A stretch of DNA of 64,000 nucleotides from assembly GCA_016934035.1 (NCBI GenBank), contig JAFGTP010000043.1, positions 1-64,000 on the forward strand. The letters are read 5' to 3'. The notes beneath the pieces were generated by a model, which was given only the letters and a program-made list of their open reading frames with translations, was not told where the DNA came from and did not search any database. This document shows, one piece after another, positions 12,248-20,206 of this stretch (the first letter of the stretch is position 1; the number at the start of each line of letters is the position of its first letter). The position numbers and the translations under genes were made by a program. This DNA comes from Fidelibacterota bacterium (lineage in GTDB: Bacteria > Fidelibacterota > UBA2242 > JAFGTP01).

Positions 12248-14449
12248 ATGAAATTGCGATTTAAAATATTAATTTTAACAATTGTAGGTGTACTCCTCAC
12301 CTCATTATTGCTCTTAATTGTTGTATTTTTTCAAAAAGAAAAAATCAGCAGCAAAGTGATTGCCGAATTAAAAAATAACGCCTACAAAGAAACCAGTATT
12401 ATTGCAAAAAATATTCATTTGATGCTGAATACACAGAATGAAATATTGATGCAAAAAGTCAATGGAGATCTGAATGTCGCTGATGAAATTCTAAAGAATG
12501 CCGGTGACATCCAGTTTGTAAACGAAACTTTAGTCTGGAAAGCTGTAAACCAGTATACAAATCAGGCCAGTGAACATAAATTGCCGAAATTCTATGTCGG
12601 TAATCGGTGGCTGGGGCAAAACAGTAATATCAATATCGAATCTCCCTTTGTGGATAAAATTCAAAATCTGGTGGGAGGTACCTGCACGATTTTTCAACGA
12701 ATGAATGATGCCGGAGATATGCTGAGGGTTTCTACAAATGTTAAAAAACTGGATGGGACCCGGGCTATCGGTACATATATTCCGGCCATCAATCCTGATG
12801 GAAAACCCAATCCGGTTATCGAAAAAGTCTTACAGGGCCAAACCTATTACGGCAGAGCCTATGTCGTTAATGCCTGGTATTTGACAGCTTACAAACCTCT
12901 TTTTGATAAAAATAAAAAAGTCATCGGAATCCTTTATGTGGGCATCAAACAGGAGTCTGTGGAAGCCATTCGAAAAGGAATTATGGACATTGTAGTCGGT
13001 AAAACCGGCTACGTATTTGTACTGGGTGGAAAAGGAAATCAAAAAGGTGAAGTGATTATTCATAAATTTCCGGAACGAGTCGGTCAGAATATTTTTAATA
13101 ATCAGGATGCTGATGGCAAATATTACATTCAGGAAATAATCAATGGAATTGATGACCTGAGGGATGATCAGGTCTTTTATGTGAATTATAACTGGCGCAG
13201 AAAAGAAGATTTGCCGCCAGAAAATAAAATTTCAGCAATCGCATATTTCAAAGATTGGGATTGGGTCATCGGCGTGGGTGCCTATGAAAAAGATTTTATG
13301 GATACCGTGGAAAAAGTCAATACCGATTTTAATCATATGATGCTGTATTTTCTGTTTGGGATTTTATTGACTGTTTCAATCATCGGACCGGTTACTATCT
13401 TTTTTGCCCGAAAAATTGCAAGACCCATTGTGGATGCATCTCACCGGTTGAAAGATATCGCGGAAGGTGAAGGTGATTTAACCCAGAGATTGAATGTCTA
13501 CACCAGAGATGAAGTCGGAACTATGGCAAAATGGTTTAATCTCTTTGTCGAAAAAATCCAAAAGATAATTCAGGAAATATCAGAAAATACAAACACAATT
13601 GCAGCCTCCGGAACAGAACTCAATATTATTGCCGAAGAATTGAAAAAAGGGATCAACGGTACCATTGAAAAATCCAATACCGTTTCTGCTGCTGCCGAGG
13701 AAATGAGTTCCAACATGGGAAATGTGACCCATGCGGCAATCACCATCACAGACAAATTGAACACAGTATCAGCCGGAACCGAAGAGATGAGTTCCAGCAT
13801 CAATGAAATTGCCCGGAATGCCTCCAAATCCACGGATATTACCAAAAACGCCGTGGTCCAGGCCAGAAATGCCTCTAATAAAGTCAATGAACTGGCCAGA
13901 GCAGCCAAAGATATGGTCAAAGTGACGGATACTATATCGGAAATATCGGAACAGACCAATCTGCTGGCCCTCAATGCCACGATCGAAGCCGCCCGCGCCG
14001 GCGATGCCGGAAAGGGTTTTGCCGTGGTGGCCAATGAAATCAAAGAACTGGCTCGCCAGACAGCCGAAGCCACGGAAGAGATTGCCGGGCAGTTGCACGG
14101 AGTTGAAACCACCTCTCAGCAGACGGCCAGTGAAATAGCCAATATTACCAATATCATCAATGAAATCGACAATGTTGTGGGCGCCATTGCTGCGGCGGTG
14201 GAACAACAAAACGCCACCACCCGTGAAAATGCCCGGGGCATCAATGAGATTTCCGGCAATATGGGTGAAATCAAATCCACCATCGACCAGAGCAGCCAGG
14301 CTTCCGGTCAGATTGCCAACGAAATCGCAGATGTCAATGACAGTACCAATGAAATGGGTAACTCGGCGGCCCAGGTCCGAAACAGTTCTGAGGAACTGAG
14401 CCGAATGGTGGAGAACCTGAAATTCCTGGTAGGACAGTTTAAAATATAA
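12248..14449 (+). CDS. Methyl-accepting chemotaxis protein, Cache_3-Cache_2-like sensor
   Basis: CTIFQRMND...[20 protein letters not shown] plus [13 protein letters not shown]...[22 protein letters not shown] core. Confidence 0.94.
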   Translation: MKLRFKILILTIVGVLLTSLLLLIVVFFQKEKISSKVIAELKNNAYKETSIIAKNIHLMLNTQNEILMQKVNGDLNVADEILKNAGDIQFVNETLVWKAVNQYTNQASEHKLPKFYVGNRWLGQNSNINIESPFVDKIQNLVGGTCTIFQRMNDAGDMLRVSTNVKKLDGTRAIGTYIPAINPDGKPNPVIEKVLQGQTYYGRAYVVNAWYLTAYKPLFDKNKKVIGILYVGIKQESVEAIRKGIMDIVVGKTGYVFVLGGKGNQKGEVIIHKFPERVGQNIFNNQDADGKYYIQEIINGIDDLRDDQVFYVNYNWRRKEDLPPENKISAIAYFKDWDWVIGVGAYEKDFMDTVEKVNTDFNHMMLYFLFGILLTVSIIGPVTIFFARKIARPIVDASHRLKDIAEGEGDLTQRLNVYTRDEVGTMAKWFNLFVEKIQKIIQEISENTNTIAASGTELNIIAEELKKGINGTIEKSNTVSAAAEEMSSNMGNVTHAAITITDKLNTVSAGTEEMSSSINEIARNASKSTDITKNAVVQARNASNKVNELARAAKDMVKVTDTISEISEQTNLLALNATIEAARAGDAGKGFAVVANEIKELARQTAEATEEIAGQLHGVETTSQQTASEIANITNIINEIDNVVGAIAAAVEQQNATTRENARGINEISGNMGEIKSTIDQSSQASGQIANEIADVNDSTNEMGNSAAQVRNSSEELSRMVENLKFLVGQFKI

Positions 14450-14466
14450 TAATTAGAGGAGAAACT

Positions 14467-14928
14467 ATGTCAAAACATGAAGAAGTTAATGTCGTTGATG
14501 CCGATATTTTTCAAATCTGTAGTTTTTATCTCGGAGATGCACTCTGTGGTATAGATATCAACAATGTACAGGAAATCTCAAAGGATATGGAAATGAGTCC
14601 GGTCCCCCTTTCTCCAGATTGGGTGCTGGGTATAAAAAACCTGAGAGGTGGTATCGTTACAGTTATTGATCTCGGTGATAAAATCGGCTTGAAACCTTCG
14701 AAAATTGATGAGCAAAGTCGCATCATCATTGTCAGCTGGAAAGAAGAGTATATCGGATTGTTGGTCGACAAAATTTCAAATATCCTGCATGCTGACAGAA
14801 ATTTACTGGAAGATCCACCTTCCAATGTCAAAGGAATGCAGGGAAAATATTTTCAGGGAGTGATCAATACGGATTCCGGTTTGATTGCTTTAATGAACAT
14901 TGATGCTGTTCTCACAACTGAGGAATGA
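14467..14928 (+). CDS. cheW: Chemotaxis coupling protein CheW
   Basis: GIDINNVQEISKD...WVLGIKNLRGGIVTVIDLGDKIGL...IGLLVDKISNIL. Confidence 0.92.
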   Translation: MSKHEEVNVVDADIFQICSFYLGDALCGIDINNVQEISKDMEMSPVPLSPDWVLGIKNLRGGIVTVIDLGDKIGLKPSKIDEQSRIIIVSWKEEYIGLLVDKISNILHADRNLLEDPPSNVKGMQGKYFQGVINTDSGLIALMNIDAVLTTEE

Positions 14929-14939
14929 CAGGGAATTTT

Positions 14940-16049
14940 ATGAAAGTTCTTATCGTAGATGATACGATTTTTTATCGTAAAATACTGCAGGATGTACTTG
15001 AAACTATTCCGGGGGTGGAAGTTGTCGGCTCTGCTCATAATGGAAAATTGGCCATTGATAAAGTCAAACGTTTGAAACCGGATCTTTTGACCCTTGATGT
15101 TGAAATGCCGCAGATGAACGGTCTGGAAACTTTAAAGGTTATTCAGAATGAACAGTTGGATGTTGATGCCCTGATGGTCAGTTCAAAAACCCAAAAAGGG
15201 AGCGAGATCACAATTCAGGCCTTAGCGCTAGGCGCCTATGACTTCATTTCAAAACCGGACATTGCCGATCCTGAAGAGAACAAACGGATTCTGAAGCAGG
15301 AACTGACCAATAAATTGCAAATCCTGAAACAGAAGAAAAGACTGAACGCTCTGGTCCACAGAACCCGTTCCCATGGCGCCTCAGATGTTTTACAGGATTT
15401 AAAAAGAGATGTTTCAAAAAGTCGTAGTATATATGATACATCAACCAGTATCAATTACAAATCTGTCAAAAGAACGGAAAAATCGCAAATTGTGGCTGTT
15501 GGGTCTTCCACTGGCGGTCCCAACGCTCTAATCACATTATTATCAGACATGCCGGAAAACATCGGTGTTCCCATTGTAATTACCCAGCATATGCCGCCGG
15601 TATTTACCGCATCTCTGGCAAAGACCCTGGATGGAAAATCAAAATTATCTGTAAAGGAAGCTATGGATGGTGAAGTTCTGCAGCCCAACACAGTATATAT
15701 TGCCATGGGTGGGCAACAGATGAAGATTGCTTCCGGTATCGGATATCAAAAAATGATACGAATAACCGATGACCCGCCGGAAAACAGCTGCAAACCTTCC
15801 GTGGATTATCTATTTCGGTCTGTGTCCAGGGAGTATGGTTCAAAAGTGACCGGTGTAATATTGACCGGAATGGGGAATGATGGTAAAATCGGAATGTCGG
15901 TCATGAAATCGGCCGGGGCTTTAACAATAGCGCAAAATGCCGAAACCTGTGTGGTTTATGGTATGCCGAAAGCTGTGATCGATGCAGGTCTTGCCGATCA
16001 AATTTTACCAATAGATAAAATAAAAGATGAAATATTAAAATCGATATAA
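14940..16049 (+). CDS. cheB: Chemotaxis response regulator protein-glutamate methylesterase CheB
   Basis: N-terminal REC (VLIVDDTIFYRKIL, LTLDVEMPQMNG); methylesterase motifs VGSSTGGPNAL, ITQHMPPVFT, GVILTGMGNDGKIGM. Confidence 0.95.
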   Translation: MKVLIVDDTIFYRKILQDVLETIPGVEVVGSAHNGKLAIDKVKRLKPDLLTLDVEMPQMNGLETLKVIQNEQLDVDALMVSSKTQKGSEITIQALALGAYDFISKPDIADPEENKRILKQELTNKLQILKQKKRLNALVHRTRSHGASDVLQDLKRDVSKSRSIYDTSTSINYKSVKRTEKSQIVAVGSSTGGPNALITLLSDMPENIGVPIVITQHMPPVFTASLAKTLDGKSKLSVKEAMDGEVLQPNTVYIAMGGQQMKIASGIGYQKMIRITDDPPENSCKPSVDYLFRSVSREYGSKVTGVILTGMGNDGKIGMSVMKSAGALTIAQNAETCVVYGMPKAVIDAGLADQILPIDKIKDEILKSI

Positions 16050-16051
16050 AT

Positions 16052-17407
16052 ATGAAAAAAATAACACAACAAGAACTGCATAATTTTTCAGAATATGTTT
16101 ATAAAATTTCCGGAATCCACCTGGATGAAACAAAAGGATATTTATTGGAATCCCGGCTGAACCCTCTTTTGGTGTCCTATAATCTTGACAGTTATGAAGA
16201 ATTGCTGAGAAAAGCCATTACGGACAAAACAAAGGATTTGCAGGAGCACATCATCAATGCTGTTTCAACCAATGAAACCTTCTTTTTCCGGGACAAATCA
16301 CCCTTTACCATTCTTCAGTACAAACTGATTCCGGAATTGATAGACAGACGGCAGAAACTGTATCGCTCAAAACAAATTCCCATCAGAATACTGAGTGCCG
16401 CCTGCTCAACGGGACAGGAAGTCTATAGCATCGCTATTTCACTTCTTGAAGAAATACCGAATATTCAAAACTATGACATCAATATCCTTGGAGTTGATAT
16501 TGCCGATGAGGTCATTGCCAAAGCCAGTTATGGTAAATATGGCAAGTTTGAAGTGGAAAGAGGTATGAGTCCGGCCCTATTAAATAAATATTTTAACCGT
16601 CATGATGATGGCTGGAGAATCAAGGACCAGGTTCGTGTACTCGCGAATTTTAAAAAAGTAAATTTGCTGGAAAATTTTGCAAATATCGGGTATTTTGATA
16701 TTATTTTTTGCAGGAACGTGGCTATTTATTTCAAACATCACGATAAGGTCAAATTGTTTAAAAAACTGGCAAGTATTCTGGAACCTGACGGTGCTTTGAT
16801 TGTGGGCGGATCAGAATCCCTGACGGGTGTCGCTCCTGACTTTCAGGTCAATCATTATTTAAAAGGAATTTATTACACCCTCAAAGAAGGATCTGCGGAA
16901 AAATCAAAAGAGGTCAAGAAATTTGAAGTGCATACTTTTGCCGGTCACACGGTGGAGGAAAAACCCAAAGTTGTCAAGAAAATAATCCGCACAATTCGAT
17001 ATATCAACTCCGATGAGGAAGGAAATCCATCTGCGCGCCCAAATTTTCAAGGGCAGAAGACCCAGGATGCCCTGGAAGAATTGAAAAGAAAACGTCTGGA
17101 AATGAGCCAAAAATCTGAAGATTTTAATCGGGGCAAAGGATCCCCTGGACACCAGGAGAATAAAAATGAACAGGAACCTGATTTAAAAAACAATACCCAA
17201 ACTGAGCGATCTGATATTCAAAGCGCACCTGTTACCCAGTCTCAGAAAAAAACATTGCAGGAGGTTATGAACACAAAACAACAGGGGAGCACCCAATCCC
17301 TGCTGGGATCCATTTCTAATAAATATGAAAATACGCGGGTTTTAAATATTCAGGCCAGGTCGGCTGGAGCCGGACAATCCCTGCTTTCCCGAATAACAAA
17401 TAAGTAA
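16052..17407 (+). CDS. cheR: Chemotaxis protein methyltransferase CheR with a long C-terminal extension
   Basis: AVSTNETFFFRD, LSAACSTGQEVYSIAI, FDIIFCRNVAIYF; ~160-aa low-complexity tail. Confidence 0.94.
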   Translation: MKKITQQELHNFSEYVYKISGIHLDETKGYLLESRLNPLLVSYNLDSYEELLRKAITDKTKDLQEHIINAVSTNETFFFRDKSPFTILQYKLIPELIDRRQKLYRSKQIPIRILSAACSTGQEVYSIAISLLEEIPNIQNYDINILGVDIADEVIAKASYGKYGKFEVERGMSPALLNKYFNRHDDGWRIKDQVRVLANFKKVNLLENFANIGYFDIIFCRNVAIYFKHHDKVKLFKKLASILEPDGALIVGGSESLTGVAPDFQVNHYLKGIYYTLKEGSAEKSKEVKKFEVHTFAGHTVEEKPKVVKKIIRTIRYINSDEEGNPSARPNFQGQKTQDALEELKRKRLEMSQKSEDFNRGKGSPGHQENKNEQEPDLKNNTQTERSDIQSAPVTQSQKKTLQEVMNTKQQGSTQSLLGSISNKYENTRVLNIQARSAGAGQSLLSRITNK

Positions 17408-17431
17408 AATAGAAAAATGACATTTCATAAT

Positions 17432-17480
17432 TCTCTGTTTTTTATTAGATTTATCCCCTAATAATAAACAGAGATTTTTT
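17432..17480 (+). terminator. Near-perfect inverted repeat followed by T6: likely cheR-end terminator and/or TetR operator
   Basis: TCTCTGTTTTTTATTAG (17432-17448) and CTAATAATAAACAGAGA (17458-17474), 16/17 complementary, 9-nt loop, then TTTTTT directly before the ATG at 17481. Confidence 0.6.
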
Positions 17481-18083
17481 ATGCCGAAAATTATTGTCAA
17501 AGATGAAGTCAAAATAAAAATTGCAAAGAGTGCTTTTAAAGTCTTTACCAAAAAAGGTTATGAAGAGACACGCATGAAGGATATTGCTGATTATTGTAAT
17601 ATCAGCAGAACTTCAATTTACCAGTATTTCAACAACAAAGATGAGATATTCTTTTTTATTCTGCACACTCATCTTGATGACATCTATCATCTCTATCGAA
17701 AAACTCTTCGTATGAAGAATATGGATGAACTTGAAAAGATTCAGAGGATTATTGAGGATATTTTCAATCAATATTATAACAAGGAAAAAGTCCTGGAACT
17801 TTATGCAACCTATTGGCTCAAGGAAAAACTGGAACACCCTGGTGTCTATTCGGACCTCCAGCAGAGAACGGAAAAATTAAAAGATGTTTTCGAAGCGCTT
17901 TTGGCTAAGGGAATTCAGCGAAATGTCATCAAGGAACTTGATGTATCCAGTATGGCTAATATTTTGTTTTTGATTGTTCGCGGATTTATTATGCAAAGTT
18001 CCGTCTATACCAATGTTTCACCCTCGCAATTGATTGTCAGCACGAAATTTTTACTTCAGGGATTGAGAAAACTTAAAAAGTAA
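17481..18083 (+). CDS. TetR/AcrR family transcriptional regulator
   Basis: N-terminal HTH AFKVFTKKGYEETRMKDIADYCNISRTSIYQYFNNKDEIFF. Confidence 0.93.
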   Translation: MPKIIVKDEVKIKIAKSAFKVFTKKGYEETRMKDIADYCNISRTSIYQYFNNKDEIFFFILHTHLDDIYHLYRKTLRMKNMDELEKIQRIIEDIFNQYYNKEKVLELYATYWLKEKLEHPGVYSDLQQRTEKLKDVFEALLAKGIQRNVIKELDVSSMANILFLIVRGFIMQSSVYTNVSPSQLIVSTKFLLQGLRKLKK

Positions 18084-18543
18084 GTGCGTATTTGTTCCTG
18101 AGGAATATTTTTAATTCATTGAAACTATGAAAAATTTCCGTAGTGCATCCAATAATCCAGCCACTGATTTCCGGCTTCAATTTTTCTGTCACCATATAAA
18201 CCGGAATGCCGTGTTCGTAAGCCACGGTCAGCTCACCATAGGTGCCGCCGCCCTTTTCGGTGTAAGTGTCCCAGAGGCAGATGATATAATCAATGGATTC
18301 TTTTAAGGCCTTGAGATCGCCGTCAATCAACTTTCTCAAAATGACTTTGTACTGGTCAAGATGGGTGACTTTAAGTTCTCTGAAGGTCTCTAATTCTTCC
18401 TGAGTCAGATATTTATTTTCTTCCAGCAGCGGATTGTAGGCGGAATGATTGAGTTCATTCTGAAGAAACAGGGCCATTTCATCACGCCATTTCTTTCCAA
18501 GATCGGGTGCGTATTCGATTGCTCCGGCTAAATAGGCTTTCAT
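18073..18543 (-). CDS. Nucleoside 2-deoxyribosyltransferase-like protein
   Basis: MKAYLAGAIEYA...GKKWRDEM...IDYIICLWDTYTEKGGGTYGELTVAYEHGIPVYMVT resembles the NDT/DUF4406-type fold. Confidence 0.6.
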   Translation of the reverse strand: MKAYLAGAIEYAPDLGKKWRDEMALFLQNELNHSAYNPLLEENKYLTQEELETFRELKVTHLDQYKVILRKLIDGDLKALKESIDYIICLWDTYTEKGGGTYGELTVAYEHGIPVYMVTEKLKPEISGWIIGCTTEIFHSFNELKIFLRNKYALTF

Positions 18544-19286
18544 ATTGCTAGTTCCTTTTTGTATAAAATGTGATTGGTGATGGCTAATGCCAGGGTCAAA
18601 ATGCCGACATACAATAATTCAACCCAGATGAATTCATGATTCAATAACAAATTGCGGCTTCCTTCAAAAATAATTCCGTGAGGCAGAAATTTGATTACGG
18701 TGTACAAAGGACCTGAGTAAAGGTAAAAGGGAAGAACCAGTCCTGAAAGCAGAAAAAGAAGGATGTTAATATAAACGATATTTGTCTGCATAAAATACCT
18801 GGTTTTAACCCAGTATTTGATGAAGGCTGCGATCTGTATAAACAGGATGCCGGACAATGCTGTGAAGAGGAAAAAATACAAAAATCGGGACATCTTGATG
18901 GATATTCCGGAGAAAAGAAGCATCACCAGAGCGGTCACAAAAAACGTAATGAGCATATGGAAAACCATGACCAGCATTTTTCCCCAGAATATGCTGGTTT
19001 CAAAAATACCGGCGGTCTTGTAACAGTATAAATAGGCTTTTTGATTGACCACTTTATCCCATTCCTGCAGACTGAATAAAAAACTGGAGAGGACTGTTAA
19101 AAACACAATAATATTGGGTAAAATAAATAATTCACCATCCATTGTTTTATGGTTGATAAATGAGGTGGAATATCCAAGATAAAAGACCAGAAAAAATAAA
19201 AAAGAAATAATTGCATGGGTCAACACATTGCAAATTATTTTCCTGACTGTAAAATCCTCTTTTAATAGGTTTACCAAACTCATCAT
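18540..19286 (-). CDS. ABC-2 type transporter permease (CcmB-like)
   Basis: Six predicted hydrophobic segments; overlaps the upstream ABC ATPase gene. Confidence 0.75.
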   Translation of the reverse strand: MMSLVNLLKEDFTVRKIICNVLTHAIISFLFFLVFYLGYSTSFINHKTMDGELFILPNIIVFLTVLSSFLFSLQEWDKVVNQKAYLYCYKTAGIFETSIFWGKMLVMVFHMLITFFVTALVMLLFSGISIKMSRFLYFFLFTALSGILFIQIAAFIKYWVKTRYFMQTNIVYINILLFLLSGLVLPFYLYSGPLYTVIKFLPHGIIFEGSRNLLLNHEFIWVELLYVGILTLALAITNHILYKKELAI

Positions 19287-20206
19287 GCCAATCCTTCATC
19301 CGATAATAATTGGTTTAATAATTTTTCAAGGTCCAGGGAATTGCAGGAAACTCTGATAATGGATTCAGTTGAAACCGAGGAAATGATTTCATGAAATTCC
19401 GACAGATTTTTGCATTGCAGATTGAGGGAATTGCCGATTAGTTCAAATTTGCTGATGCCCGGATGGTGTTTTAATTTTTCAATTTCATCGATTTTGTCTT
19501 TTTTCAATTCCAGTTGTCCCAGAAAGGGCATATTGATTTGAGTTGTCATTTTTTCCAGATCACCGTCAAAACGAACACCGCGGTTGTGCAATACAATCCA
19601 ACGATCAGCGATGGTGTGTAGTTCAGTGAATTCATTGGTGGCCACAACAACGGTTTTTTCCCCTTTAACTTCCAGCAAATATGATAGAACTATCTGTCTC
19701 AGGTTGAAATCCAGATGGGCCAGAGGTTCATCCCAAATCAGAATAGCCGGATCATTGATCAGTGAGAGGACAATGGACAACCGCTTTTTGATGCCTTGAG
19801 AGCATTCTTCTACTTTTTGGGTAAGAAAATCAAATAGATGAAATCTTTCTGCCAGATTTTTTTTATTTTTTTCATAGACCTTAGGTGCTATGCCCAGAAT
19901 TTGAGCCCGTTTTTGCAGATTATCACCCACCGTCAGATTGTTTTGATATAATGGAAGGTCCCCCAGAAAACCCAAAGTGGAAACCAATTTTCTGTTTTCT
20001 GAAAAATCCATTCCATTTATATAGATTTTGCCATTATCAGGCTTGTTGATGCCTGCGAGCAATTTTAAAAAAGTGGATTTCCCCTCGCTGTTTTTCCCCA
20101 AGACAACAAAGGTTGATCCCTTTTCGATACCAAAATTCAGATTGCTGAGAATGTATCGGTTTTTAAAGTGTTTACTAACATTTTTTAATGTAATTGATGC
20201 TTCCAC
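19283..20206 (-). CDS. ABC transporter ATP-binding protein
   Basis: Walker A-like GKNSEGKST, signature-like ECSQGIKKR, Walker B ILIWDEPLAHLD. Confidence 0.9.
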   Translation of the reverse strand: MEASITLKNVSKHFKNRYILSNLNFGIEKGSTFVVLGKNSEGKSTFLKLLAGINKPDNGKIYINGMDFSENRKLVSTLGFLGDLPLYQNNLTVGDNLQKRAQILGIAPKVYEKNKKNLAERFHLFDFLTQKVEECSQGIKKRLSIVLSLINDPAILIWDEPLAHLDFNLRQIVLSYLLEVKGEKTVVVATNEFTELHTIADRWIVLHNRGVRFDGDLEKMTTQINMPFLGQLELKKDKIDEIEKLKHHPGISKFELIGNSLNLQCKNLSEFHEIISSVSTESIIRVSCNSLDLEKLLNQLLSDEGLA

